Origin: Halomonas alkalisoli
Lineage (GTDB): Bacteria > Pseudomonadota > Gammaproteobacteria > Pseudomonadales > Halomonadaceae
Length of the DNA stretch: 64,000 nt
Direction of reading: 5' to 3'
Assembly (NCBI RefSeq): GCF_021412585.1
Contig: NZ_JAKCMI010000022.1
Coordinates: 1 to 64,000, forward strand
The notes under the pieces are model-generated. The model was given only the letters and a program-made list of their open reading frames with translations, did not search any database and was not told where the DNA came from. Position numbers and translations under genes: made by a program. Positions 55,002 through 62,995 of this stretch are shown piece by piece (position 1 is the first letter of the stretch; the number at the start of each line of letters is the position of its first letter).

Positions 55002-56816
55002 ATGCTGGCAGTATGGGTGGAACAGCTTCTGGGCTTTGCCTCAGGGGCACTGACGGCGATCCGTGAGGACGAGCAGTATCCGGCGTTCATGGCCTGGGCC
55101 CGGGAAGAGGGCGCGGTACTCATGGGCGGCGACCTGGCCATGGCCCAGGCATTGGCTCCCGAGCTGTGGTGCCAGACCCCGCTCGAACGTGCCGACTTTG
55201 CCTGCGAGCCCCTGGCGCGCCCGGGGCGCAATGAGCCCTGCTGGTGCGATTCAGGGCGCAAGACCAAGCACTGCTGCGGTGCGGTGGCGATGCCTGCCGA
55301 CGTCCCCGATCATCTGATGTGGATGCTGTCGCTGCGTGACTGGAAGGGGCCGACTCTCAAGGCCGCCCTGGCGAGCGGGCGTGCCCCGGCCCAGGCCCTG
55401 CTCGAGGCGGGCCTGATCGCGGCCGAGACCGGCCAGCGTGGGCGTGCCCAGCAGATCCTGGAGTCGCTGTTTCACCGCGGCGACTGGTCGCGGCTGCCGG
55501 TACAGGCCGAGCCGGCCTTCGAGCTGCTGGTCGACCTCTACCAGGAGCGTGGTTTCAACCGCAAGCGAGCGGACCTGCTCGACGAAGTGCTGGACCGAGG
55601 CCCGCTGTTCCTTCGCGGCGTGGCACTGGAGCGCCTCTGCCTGATGCACCTGGACAGCGACGACCTGGACAGCGCCCGGGAGGCATTCGTGCGCGCCCAG
55701 CAGGCGCTGCCCGATTCGCCCACCCTGGCCTATATCGAAGCCATGTTGCTGCTCCACGAAGGCCATGAGAAGGAGGCCACGGAGCGAGCACGCTTCTGGT
55801 TCCGCCGCCTGGAGCGCCAGGGCGAACTCGAGCCCGACCAGCTGCAGTTCCTGGCCGACCTGGCCGAGAATCCCGGCGCCACCCTGGCCGATCAGCTGCT
55901 CAACGCCGAGGAGGACCTGGCGGAACCCCTGGCAGCGCTGCAGGCTCTGCTGGCCGAGCTGCCGCCGGCGCCGGGCCTGGATATCCGCCATCGCAAGGGT
56001 GAGCTGGAATATCACAGCAGTGCTCGCGAAGACACGCTCTTTGCCGCCTGGCAGGTGCATTTCGAGGTGGCCGTCGATGAGGAGAGCGCCCTGGGCTTCG
56101 AGGGTGACCCCTGGGGCGAAGCCGGTACCTGGTTGCGCCAGCTCTGCGCCCACCCCGAATGGCTCGATTCGCCCCGTGTCGTCCAGTCGCTGGCGCTGGC
56201 GCTGACCAGCCGCTTCGGCAGCCTGCCGTGGATGTCACCGAGCCTGTTCGAACCGCTTGCCGACCGCCTGGAGCGCTGGCTCGAACGCATCCGCGGCGAG
56301 GGTGACGGCCCCTTCCTGTGGGACAGTGCCGACAACGCGGTGCTGCTGCGTACCGGCCTGGCGCTGGTGGTGGGCATGGAGCGTGGCGCCCGGGAGCGTT
56401 CGCGTCGACTGGCCGAGCGGTTGCTGACCCTGGACGACCAGGACAGCCTGGGGCTGCAGGAGCTGGTCCTCGACCAGCTCCTGCGCGAAGGGCGCGACCA
56501 GGAAGCGCTGGAGATGACCGAGGCTCGGCATGAGGAGTCCCCGGTGCTGGGCATGCTGATGGGGCGGGCGCTGGCTCTCTATCGCCTCTCGCAGCAGGAG
56601 GAGGCAGAGGCGGTGCTGCAGGAAATAACCCGTCACAACGCCCATGCCCTGGCCATGCTCTGTGCCGAGAACCCCCGCCCCGTACCCACGGGGCCGGACA
56701 GCGTGGCCGAGCCGGGTACCCGCGCCGAAGCCTGGCAGTACCGCACCCTGATGCGCGACCAGTGGCGCGCCACCCCCGGCGCCCTGGCCTGGCTCCAGGC
56801 CAACCTGTCCCGTTGA
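55002..56816 (+). CDS. SEC-C motif helical-repeat protein, function unknown
   Basis: A 604-residue cytoplasmic protein. A zinc-binding SEC-C motif is near residues 82-97 (PGRNEPCWCDSGRKTKHCCG), following an N-terminal helical domain. The remainder is alpha-helical with TPR-like stretches, for example LLEAGLIAAETGQRGRAQQI, MHLDSDDLDSAREAFVRAQQ and RALALYRLSQQEEAEAVL. SEC-C motifs occur at the end of SecA and in many uncharacterised proteins, where they can contact SecB or the ribosome. ATG 55002 has GGAG 7 bases upstream and is preferred over an ATG at 54972. Stands alone between copy C and a convergent ampG. Confidence 0.8.
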   Translation: MLAVWVEQLLGFASGALTAIREDEQYPAFMAWAREEGAVLMGGDLAMAQALAPELWCQTPLERADFACEPLARPGRNEPCWCDSGRKTKHCCGAVAMPADVPDHLMWMLSLRDWKGPTLKAALASGRAPAQALLEAGLIAAETGQRGRAQQILESLFHRGDWSRLPVQAEPAFELLVDLYQERGFNRKRADLLDEVLDRGPLFLRGVALERLCLMHLDSDDLDSAREAFVRAQQALPDSPTLAYIEAMLLLHEGHEKEATERARFWFRRLERQGELEPDQLQFLADLAENPGATLADQLLNAEEDLAEPLAALQALLAELPPAPGLDIRHRKGELEYHSSAREDTLFAAWQVHFEVAVDEESALGFEGDPWGEAGTWLRQLCAHPEWLDSPRVVQSLALALTSRFGSLPWMSPSLFEPLADRLERWLERIRGEGDGPFLWDSADNAVLLRTGLALVVGMERGARERSRRLAERLLTLDDQDSLGLQELVLDQLLREGRDQEALEMTEARHEESPVLGMLMGRALALYRLSQQEEAEAVLQEITRHNAHALAMLCAENPRPVPTGPDSVAEPGTRAEAWQYRTLMRDQWRATPGALAWLQANLSR

Positions 56817-56848
56817 CTTGCGTGGCCTGCCTGGGCAGGCCACGCAAG
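56817..56848. terminator. Hairpin between convergent SEC-C and ampG genes
   Basis: A perfect 15-bp inverted repeat (56817-56831 with 56834-56848) lies directly after one stop codon and 4 bases from the other. There is no T-run; it is probably shared by both convergent genes. Confidence 0.65.
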
Positions 56849-56851
56849 GTG

Positions 56852-58219
56852 TCAGGCGGCCGGTGCCGTGGGGCGAGGTACCAGTTCCTGGTCGCGGCTG
56901 ATCCAGATCGCCAGTGCGATGGCCGGCAGCCCCAGGGCCGTGGCGATGACGAAGAACGTCGCGTAGCCCTCCGCTGCCACCACAAGGCCGCCGAAGCCGC
57001 TCAGGAACTTGCCTGGCAGTGTCATCAGTGACGAGAAGAGCGCGTACTGGGTCGCCGTGTAGGCCCGCGATGTCAGGCTCGACAGGAAGGCGATGAATAC
57101 CGCGCTGGCCAGGCCATTGGCCAGGTTGTCGCCGACGATGGCCATGACCAGCATCGGCAGGCTCTGGCCGGCCAGCGCCAGGGCCGCGAACAGCAGGTTG
57201 GTCAGAGTGGCCGCCGCCGCGCCCAGCACCAGTATCGGGCCGATGCCGTAGCGTGCCACCAGCAGCCCCCCCAGGATGCCACCGCTGATGCTCATGGCGA
57301 TACCGAAGACATTGGTCACATTGGCAATGGTGGCCAGCGAAAAGCCCAGGTCGATGTAGAGCGGATTGGCCATGGAGGCCATGGCCAGGTCGCTGATGCG
57401 GAATACCGCGATGAACACCAGCAGCCAGAGCGCCTTGAGTCGATGGCGCGAGAGGAAGTCGGTGAAGGGGCAGACCACGGCACCGATCAACCAGGCACCC
57501 AGGCGGCGCAGGTGGCGCGGCTGGCCGCGGCTGGCGCGAATGAAAGCGCGCACCCGGGGCTCGTGAATCAGCTGCGTCGTCAGTGACAGCCGCTCCGGTT
57601 CGGGGCGTACCAGTACCGTGATCACGCCGACACCCACCAGGGCGGCCATGGTCAGGTAGGCGGCCTCCCAGGAGATCCACGACGCCACGTAGAGGGCGCC
57701 GGCGCCGGCGGCCAGCAGGCCGCCGCGATAGCCGATGATATAGGTCGACGCCATGGCCGCCTGGATATCGTCCGGGGCGGACTCGATGCGAAAGGCATCG
57801 ATGGCGATATCCTGGGTGGCCGAGCCGAAGGCGACCAGCAGGGCGAAGGCGGCCACCAGCATCAGGTTCTGGTTGGGGTCGAGGCTGGCAAGCCCGATGA
57901 GGCCGGCGGCTATCATGGCCTGAGCCAGCAGCATCCAGCCACGCCGCTGGCCGAACCTGCGGGTCAGTACGGGCAGGGCCAGGCGGTCGACAATGGGCGC
58001 CCAGAAGAACTTGATGGAGTAGAGGATCCCGATCCAGGAGAAGAAGCCGATGGCCGCCACCTCCACCCCGTCACTGCGCAGCCAGGCGGAAAGGGTCGAG
58101 AACACCAGCAGGAAGGGCAATCCGGCGGAAAAACCCAGAAACAGCATGGTGATGACGGGCGCGCGCAGGTATATGGCCAGGGCGGAACGCCAGCTGCGGC
58201 GGGCGATGGGGGTGGACAT
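56852..58219 (-). CDS. ampG: AmpG-type muropeptide permease (MFS)
   Basis: A 455-residue inner-membrane transporter that brings GlcNAc-anhydroMurNAc peptides into the cytoplasm for cell-wall recycling. Family marks: MLFLGFSAGLPFLLVFSTLS at the first helix, IGFFSWIGILYSIKFFWAPIVDRL, ATQDIAIDAFRIE and GYRGGLLAAGAGAL; later TRAYTATQYALFSSLMTLPG. About 12 or more hydrophobic segments. AGGAG is 10 bases before ATG 58219. In enterobacteria and pseudomonads AmpG activity feeds the AmpR/AmpC system; no ampC or ampR is in this window. Confidence 0.92.
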   Translation of the reverse strand: MSTPIARRSWRSALAIYLRAPVITMLFLGFSAGLPFLLVFSTLSAWLRSDGVEVAAIGFFSWIGILYSIKFFWAPIVDRLALPVLTRRFGQRRGWMLLAQAMIAAGLIGLASLDPNQNLMLVAAFALLVAFGSATQDIAIDAFRIESAPDDIQAAMASTYIIGYRGGLLAAGAGALYVASWISWEAAYLTMAALVGVGVITVLVRPEPERLSLTTQLIHEPRVRAFIRASRGQPRHLRRLGAWLIGAVVCPFTDFLSRHRLKALWLLVFIAVFRISDLAMASMANPLYIDLGFSLATIANVTNVFGIAMSISGGILGGLLVARYGIGPILVLGAAAATLTNLLFAALALAGQSLPMLVMAIVGDNLANGLASAVFIAFLSSLTSRAYTATQYALFSSLMTLPGKFLSGFGGLVVAAEGYATFFVIATALGLPAIALAIWISRDQELVPRPTAPAA

Positions 58220-58384
58220 TCGGTATGCTGCTCCTTTTGGCTCGGTGGCCTTGGAGGCCGCCCGATAGCGGTCAACAATGGTAGAATGGCCACCGCTCGA
58301 CGGGCGAGCGGTATGCAATGGCTGTCCGATTGTTGCAGAGCCCCGGCAGCGATACCAGCAGGATGTCTCGATCAGGAGCCCTTC

Positions 58385-58924
58385 ATGAGCGATTTCGAAT
58401 ACCCCCCGGTCGACGTCGACGATAACCTGCCGCGCTGGTACGTCATTCAGTGCAAGGGAGGTGAGTCCTTTCGTGCAGCCGAGCATCTGGGAAACCAAGG
58501 CTACGACCTCTTTCACCCGGTGCTGGAGGTGCAGAAGAAGCGCGGGGGCAAGCTGGTCTGGTTGAATGAACCGCTGTTTCCCCACTACCTCTTCATTCGC
58601 CTGGACCGCGTGGCCAGCAACTGGCGTCCGATTCGTTCCACCCGCGGCGTCCTGAAGATCGTCACCTTCGGTGACAAGCCGCTGCCGGTAGAGGATGCCC
58701 TGGTCGACATGCTCCGCGAGAAGGGCGTCGAGGACCAGAACGCCACCGCCAATGTCTACTTTCGTGCCGGCGAGATCGTCGAGATCACCGAGGGGCCCTT
58801 CAAGGACCTGCAGGCGGTCTTTGCCAGCCACAAGGGCGAGGAGCGCGCCATCGTCCTGCTCAACCTGTTGAACCGCCAGCAGCGGCTGATAATGCCCGTG
58901 GCCCAGTTGCGCCCCCAGGGCTGA
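58385..58924 (+). CDS. rfaH: Transcription antiterminator RfaH (NusG paralogue)
   Basis: A 179-residue specialised NusG homologue that travels with RNA polymerase and lets it read through long polysaccharide or virulence operons after recruitment at ops sites. The NGN domain begins PRWYVIQCKGGESFRAAEHL and has LFHPVLEVQKKRGGK and LFPHYLFIRLDR; the C-terminal part starts VYFRAGEIVEITEGPFKDLQ. The ...RWY.I.CK... and VEI start with an N-terminal extension MSDFEYPPVDVDDNL is more RfaH- than NusG-like, and it is not next to rplK/secE. AGGAG lies 6 bases before the ATG. I saw no ops element in this window. Confidence 0.85.
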   Translation: MSDFEYPPVDVDDNLPRWYVIQCKGGESFRAAEHLGNQGYDLFHPVLEVQKKRGGKLVWLNEPLFPHYLFIRLDRVASNWRPIRSTRGVLKIVTFGDKPLPVEDALVDMLREKGVEDQNATANVYFRAGEIVEITEGPFKDLQAVFASHKGEERAIVLLNLLNRQQRLIMPVAQLRPQG

Positions 58925-58996
58925 GATGCCAGGGCCGGCAGGTGCGCTCGCTTGCCTGGTGCTGGCGCCGAAATCCGATACCTGAAGGAGAAAGCC

Positions 58997-59503
58997 ATGA
59001 CAATCGCCCCGCAACGGGTCGTGACGCTGCACTACGTGCTGAGTGACGAGCAGGGCGCCGTACTCGATGACTCGCGGGCCCGCGGGGTGCCGCTCGAGTA
59101 TCTGCATGGCCATGACAACATCATGGCCGGACTGGAGCGTGCCCTGGAGGGTCAGCAGGAAGGCGCCAGTCTCACGGTGACCCTGATGCCAGCCGAAGCT
59201 TACGGGCTGCGCAACGAGGCACTGGTACAGGAAGTGGGCCGCGCCGCCTTTCCCATGGATGACCTGGCCCCCGGGATGCGCTTCCAGACCCCGGGCGATG
59301 ACGGCCCGCAGATCGTCACCATCCTGGATGTCGGCAGCGACACGGTGCGGATCGATACCAACCATCCGTTGGCCGGGCACACCCTGCACTATCGGCTCGA
59401 GGTCCTCTCGGTACGTGAAGCGAATCGCGCCGAACTGGCCAAGGGCCACCCCCTGTCGCCGGATGTCGACCCCTCCCAGGTCGAGGACCGCAAGCTCCCC
59501 TGA
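58997..59503 (+). CDS. slyD: FKBP-type peptidyl-prolyl cis-trans isomerase, SlyD-like
   Basis: A 168-residue folding helper. It has the SlyD layout of an FKBP domain split by an IF chaperone domain: VVTLHYVLSDEQGAVLDDSR, PLEYLHGHDNIMAGLERALE, then PAEAYGLRNEALVQEVGRAA and the return strand NHPLAGHTLHYRLEVLSVRE. The Cys/His-rich metal-binding tail of E. coli SlyD is missing, so a nickel-delivery role is unlikely. AAGGAG is 6 bases before ATG 58997. It follows rfaH by 72 bases. Confidence 0.9.
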   Translation: MTIAPQRVVTLHYVLSDEQGAVLDDSRARGVPLEYLHGHDNIMAGLERALEGQQEGASLTVTLMPAEAYGLRNEALVQEVGRAAFPMDDLAPGMRFQTPGDDGPQIVTILDVGSDTVRIDTNHPLAGHTLHYRLEVLSVREANRAELAKGHPLSPDVDPSQVEDRKLP

Positions 59504-59522
59504 CGCCGAAAGGCTCAAAAAA

Positions 59523-59536
59523 CTGACCTGCATCAA
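59523..59536. promoter_or_regulatory. FNR/ANR-type half-matching site 1
   Basis: CTGAC-CTGC-ATCAA matches 8 of 10 defined positions of the FNR/ANR consensus TTGAT-N4-ATCAA. With site 2 it forms 19-base inverted arms (59519-59537 with 59572-59590, 18 of 19 paired), which could alternatively act as a long-loop terminator for slyD. Confidence 0.45.
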
Positions 59537-59572
59537 ATCCGAAGCCGTGCCGAAGGTCAGGCAGGTACAAAA

Positions 59573-59614
59573 TTGATACAGGTCAGTTTTCCCCCCGCGG
59601 CGACGCGCTACAGT
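59573..59614 (+). promoter_or_regulatory. FNR/ANR box 2 and -10 of the CcoM-like gene (class II promoter)
   Basis: TTGAT-ACAG-GTCAG (59573-59586) matches 8 of 10 positions of the FNR/ANR consensus. Its centre is 41.5 bases from about 59621, and TACAGT at 59609-59614 sits exactly where a -10 element would be for that start, so the geometry is that of a class II FNR-activated promoter. The CcoM-like ATG follows at 59648. Confidence 0.6.
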
Positions 59615-59647
59615 GCAGTCATCGCATCAGAGACGGGGGAAAACACC

Positions 59648-59764
59648 ATGTACTGGGATGACGCAGTTATTTTCGGGTTGGTCACCGTCGCAATGATGAT
59701 CGCATTCATGGCAGGTTGGGTCGGTTTCGTAATCCGCGACCATCGTCGCAAGAAGAAGCACTGA
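59648..59764 (+). CDS. 38-residue single-helix membrane protein, CcoM-like
   Basis: MYWDDAVIFGLVTVAMMIAF continues into a Gly-containing helix end and a basic tail (IRDHRRKKKH). One membrane helix with an acidic N-terminus (outside) and a Lys/Arg-rich inside end. It resembles in length and layout CcoM, the small assembly/stability subunit of cbb3 oxidase described in Pseudomonas stutzeri (my recollection of that sequence is of the form F.DNVVIAGVVTVGLM...F.KD); this is a similarity judgement from memory. GGGGGA lies about 8 bases before ATG 59648. A FNR-type promoter upstream supports low-oxygen expression, and a strong terminator follows, so it is a one-gene transcript. Confidence 0.7.
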   Translation: MYWDDAVIFGLVTVAMMIAFMAGWVGFVIRDHRRKKKH

Positions 59765-59816
59765 GCCAAGCTGCACAGCAAGTCGTCAGGGGAGGGGGGA
59801 TTTTATCCCCCCAGTA

Positions 59817-59844
59817 GCCGGCCCGTCAGGGCCGGCATTTTTTT
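59817..59844 (+). terminator. Rho-independent terminator of the CcoM-like gene
   Basis: A perfect 8-bp GC stem (GCCGGCCC with GGGCCGGC) with a 4-base loop is followed by A and seven T. It is the clearest intrinsic terminator in the window. Confidence 0.92.
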
Positions 59845-59931
59845 GTTCGTGATAGACTCTGCCAAAGTCCGGTAACAACAATCCGCAACAACAATAAACC
59901 AGCGTTACAACATGAAGGACGGAGGCAGCCC

Positions 59932-60414
59932 ATGTCATCTTCGCGACCTTTCATCTGTCTGGCGGCATGGTTGGCAGCAGGCCTGCTGCTGGCTGCTCCC
60001 GTTGCCGCAGCCAGCCCCGATCAGATCGTGTTGCAGCACAACGGGACGGAGATCCTTCTCTCCGTCCATGAGCTTCGTGAGCAGGCCGATGTCGAGTTCT
60101 CCTTCTACGATCCCTACCTGGCGGAAGAGGTCGAGATACGCGGCCTGATCTTCCGTGACCTGCTGACGGCACACCTGGGCGACGTGCCGGAAACGTTGCA
60201 CTTTTATGCCTGGGACGAGTATGACGTTGCCCTCGGTGGCTGGAACGATGACAACTGGATACTGGTCACGCATCAGGATGGCGAGCCTCTGTCGCTGCGT
60301 GAGCGGGGCCCGGTAAGGCTGGTTGAGCGCGACTACGGTGACCGGGATCCCGGGAATCTGCGCAATTTCAACGACTGGATCTGGATGATCAAGCGCATCG
60401 AGGCGGTGCCGTGA
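59932..60414 (+). CDS. Periplasmic sulfite-oxidase-fold (molybdopterin-domain-like) protein
   Basis: A 160-residue secreted protein with a signal peptide (LAAWLAAGLLLAAPVAAA). The body resembles the small Oxidored_molyb (SUOX-fold) proteins: VEIRGLIFRDLLTAHLG, TLHFYAWDEYDVALGGWN, DDNWILVTHQDGEPLSLRER, GPVRLVERDYG and a final WIWMIKRIEA. It contains no Cys, so the cofactor-ligating Cys is absent and it is probably not a molybdoenzyme but a binding or sensor protein. GGAGG lies 6 bases before the ATG. It overlaps the GGDEF gene by 4 bases, a pairing I recall from other gammaproteobacteria, suggesting it modulates that cyclase. Confidence 0.75.
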   Translation: MSSSRPFICLAAWLAAGLLLAAPVAAASPDQIVLQHNGTEILLSVHELREQADVEFSFYDPYLAEEVEIRGLIFRDLLTAHLGDVPETLHFYAWDEYDVALGGWNDDNWILVTHQDGEPLSLRERGPVRLVERDYGDRDPGNLRNFNDWIWMIKRIEAVP

Positions 60415-61559
60415 AACCGGCTCCTCGCTGGAGACGGCATCTGGGGTGGCTGTGGCTCAGCCTGATGAGCTTTACGCTCTTGATGTTGCTGATCGCCTAC
60501 CAGACCCGCTGGGTCTATCCCGAGATACACGCCTACTTCAGTCAGGCCGGTAACCTGACCGGCCAGCAACTGGCCACGCGTTCCCGCGACTACCTGCAGG
60601 AGAGCCTGGATCTCCTGCTGGAGGATTCGTTGAACGAGGAGAACCGACATCAGGCGCATTTCCAGTTGGAACTGGCCTATAGCCTGTTTGACATCGGCCT
60701 GTATCGCAACGAGTACAGCTGTACGCGGCCGAGCCTGGCCGCGCTCGATGAGCTGAAGGTGAAGCTCCGCTCGGGTCAGGGCGTGCTGGCCAGTGACCTC
60801 CGCCACAGCCTGCTGGCACCGATTCGCTGTCTCACCGAAATCGAGATGCACCAGCTGGATCGGCGCAACAGCGTCACGGCAGCCTTTGTTGAAGACACTC
60901 GCCGGCACCAGGGGCAGGTGTTGATCGGCAGCCTGGTGATCTTCCTCCTCGGGCTGACCTTCTGGTGGATGCACGAGCGACATCGACGCAGTGCCGAGCG
61001 TGCCACCCGGGAAAGCCTGGAGTGGATGACGCGTGCACTCAGCGACCCGCTCACAGGCGTTGGCAATCGCAGCGCACTTCATCAGGATGTGCTGGCCTGC
61101 GAGGGCCAACCCATGGGGCTGATTCTGATCGATATCGACTTCTTCAAGCAGTATAACGACTGCCTGGGGCACCCCGACGGGGACAAGCTGTTGCGCGACC
61201 TGGCTCGGCTCATCGACGAGACGCTGGGTGGACAGGCGCGACTCTATCGCATGGGCGGCGATGAATTCGCCGCCCTGTTCGACTGTGCCGACGATGGTGT
61301 GTTGACCGGGCACTGCGAGCGGTTGGTGGGTGGCCTGCGCGAGGCGGCCCTGCACCATCCTGACCATCCCAGCGCCGCCACCGTCACCTTCAGCGTGGGG
61401 GCGGCACGCTTCATCGCCGGCCAGGCCGGTGTCGATGCCGGCTATGCCGCCGCGGACCAGGCCCTCTACCGGGTCAAGGCCGGAGGGCGCGACGGGTGGC
61501 AGGTGGCAGAAGCGAAAGTGGTCGCTGACAACGGCGACCTGAAGCTCGAACGCAGTTGA
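60411..61559 (+). CDS. Membrane-bound GGDEF diguanylate cyclase
   Basis: A 382-residue protein: membrane helix near 12-30, periplasmic helical sensor region to about 170, second helix near 170-188 (VLIGSLVIFLLGLTFWW), then a GGDEF domain (DPLTGVGNRSALHQDVL; LILIDIDFFKQYND; YRMGGDEFAALF; ADQALYRVKAGGRDG). The intact GGDEF motif predicts synthesis of cyclic di-GMP. The inhibitory RxxD site is absent (GGQA in its place), so product inhibition is unlikely. The start is GTG 60411, overlapping the TGA of the previous gene, so the two are translationally coupled. Confidence 0.92.
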   Translation: MKPAPRWRRHLGWLWLSLMSFTLLMLLIAYQTRWVYPEIHAYFSQAGNLTGQQLATRSRDYLQESLDLLLEDSLNEENRHQAHFQLELAYSLFDIGLYRNEYSCTRPSLAALDELKVKLRSGQGVLASDLRHSLLAPIRCLTEIEMHQLDRRNSVTAAFVEDTRRHQGQVLIGSLVIFLLGLTFWWMHERHRRSAERATRESLEWMTRALSDPLTGVGNRSALHQDVLACEGQPMGLILIDIDFFKQYNDCLGHPDGDKLLRDLARLIDETLGGQARLYRMGGDEFAALFDCADDGVLTGHCERLVGGLREAALHHPDHPSAATVTFSVGAARFIAGQAGVDAGYAAADQALYRVKAGGRDGWQVAEAKVVADNGDLKLERS

Positions 61560-61635
61560 TGCTGACGGTATCAGCCAGGCACCAGCCAATGCGCGTCGTG
61601 AGCAAAATTCGCCCCGCCGTCTGTGTGCCGGTACG

Positions 61636-62082
61636 TCAGGTGGTCGGTGGCGGGGTTTGATAACGCATGATCTCACCATGCAACGGCGCCAGGCGCCGCA
61701 GCAGCCTGTTACGCGCCCCCAGAGGAATCCCCTCGTCAATCAACGCTTGTTCCATATGCCCAACCAGACGATTGAAGTCGGCGTTGTCGATGCCCATGTG
61801 CTGATGCGCGCGATCCATGGGCGGGCCCTGGTAGCGGCAGGGGCCATCGGCCAGGTCGCATAGCTGCTGTTCCAGCGAAGCGACGAAGTGGTCGATATTG
61901 GTGTGGGTGAAAAAGCCGATGAGCTGTGGGTCGTCGGCGATGCGATACATGAGGTTTTCGACCACCATGGCCAGCCTCGGCTTGCCACCGAGCTGCTGGT
62001 AAAGTGTGGGCTCGGCTGGGCGTTGAGCGCAGCCGCCCAGCAATAGCACCATTGCAAGGGCTGTCGTCCACAGGGCTTTCAT
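61636..62082 (-). CDS. Lipoprotein group 1 truncated haemoglobin
   Basis: A 148-residue protein with a lipoprotein signal (LWTTALAMVLLLGGCAQRP; Cys18 lipidated), then a truncated-globin domain: LYQQLGGKPRLAMVVENLM, FFTHTNIDHFVASLEQQLCD, and PPMDRAHQHMGID with the proximal haem His. At B10, where Tyr is common, the alignment gives Met (ENLMYR), as in the membrane-anchored branch of this family. It would sit in the periplasm, where a haem globin could bind oxygen or nitric oxide. GGAGA is 7 bases before ATG 62082. It is 52 bases downstream of the DUF3034 gene on the same strand. Confidence 0.87.
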   Translation of the reverse strand: MKALWTTALAMVLLLGGCAQRPAEPTLYQQLGGKPRLAMVVENLMYRIADDPQLIGFFTHTNIDHFVASLEQQLCDLADGPCRYQGPPMDRAHQHMGIDNADFNRLVGHMEQALIDEGIPLGARNRLLRRLAPLHGEIMRYQTPPPTT

Positions 62083-62134
62083 GCGCTTTTCTCCGGTAAC
62101 ATTCATCACCAATATGATTCAGCACCCATAGGGC

Positions 62135-62995
62135 TCAGAAGGCGAACTGTATCGATAGATAGCCGCCGCGCTGACGCTCGAGCCCGGCGATCGAGCCAAG
62201 GTCCAGTGCGGCAGCTGTCAGCGACAGGTGGGGGCTGAAGAAGTAGGCCGAGTAGAGGCTGCGCCAATCGTCTTCACGGGCAAAGGAGAGGTTGTCGGGC
62301 ATCTGTCGATATTCCGCCCCGACGACCCAGCGCCGGGTCAGGAACATCCCGGCCGCGCCTTCCGCTACCAGTGAGCGTCCCCCCTCCCTATCGCCCCCAA
62401 ACCCCAGCAGGCCACCCTGGTTGGCAGACGTCGAGCGCAGGGTGAGGTTGAGTAGCAGGTTTCGCTCGGCCACGGCGGCAAGCAACAGCTTGCTGCCGCT
62501 CAGGTAGATGTCGCTTCCCCGCGTGCTGGTGGCGCCCACTGCCAATGGCAGGGTGCCGTCCTCCAGTTGCTTATGTTGCACGCCCAGGCTCCATATCCCC
62601 CAGGGGTGGTAGATCAGGTCACCGACCAGCCGCAACTTGGCGCCCGCGACCTGCTGCTCGAGGCGACCACCCAGCGTGTCCAGGTCAAGGCGCTGGCGAG
62701 CAAGACTGAGTTCCAGGCGGTCATGCAGGTTGAGGGCAACACCGCCCACCGTCAGTCGATAGTCCCTCAGTGGTGCGACGCTGGCGAAGGCGGTCGCGGC
62801 CAGTTCGCCTTCGCTGGCGTTGCCCGCCAGTACTCCCCATGGCGACAGGCCGCCACCGGCGGCTCCTTCGATCTGGCTGACGCCGCCGGTGGCGAGCAGG
62901 CGGCTACCGGCGAGGGCGGGGCCGCTGATCAGGCACAGGGCGAGCAGTACGCTGGCCAGCATCCATGCCGGCAGGACGGAGCGGCAAGTCGTCAT
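62135..62995 (-). CDS. DUF3034 family outer-membrane protein
   Basis: A 286-residue secreted protein. A signal peptide (WMLASVLLALCLISGPALAG) is followed by SRLLATGGVSQIEGAAGGGL and SPWGVLAG, the start typical of DUF3034, then many alternating strands and a C-terminal YLSIQFAF ending in Phe as in outer-membrane barrels. DRLELSLARQRLDLDTLGG and LVGDLIYHPWG are family-like. Function unknown. Its ATG overlaps the stop of the GGDEF-EAL gene by 4 bases, so it is in that operon. Confidence 0.82.
   Translation of the reverse strand: MTTCRSVLPAWMLASVLLALCLISGPALAGSRLLATGGVSQIEGAAGGGLSPWGVLAGNASEGELAATAFASVAPLRDYRLTVGGVALNLHDRLELSLARQRLDLDTLGGRLEQQVAGAKLRLVGDLIYHPWGIWSLGVQHKQLEDGTLPLAVGATSTRGSDIYLSGSKLLLAAVAERNLLLNLTLRSTSANQGGLLGFGGDREGGRSLVAEGAAGMFLTRRWVVGAEYRQMPDNLSFAREDDWRSLYSAYFFSPHLSLTAAALDLGSIAGLERQRGGYLSIQFAF

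Noticed and set aside
58220..58384. ops element or JUMPstart sequence near rfaH
   Set aside because: No GGCGGTAGC-type element was found here or elsewhere in the window; RfaH targets must lie outside.
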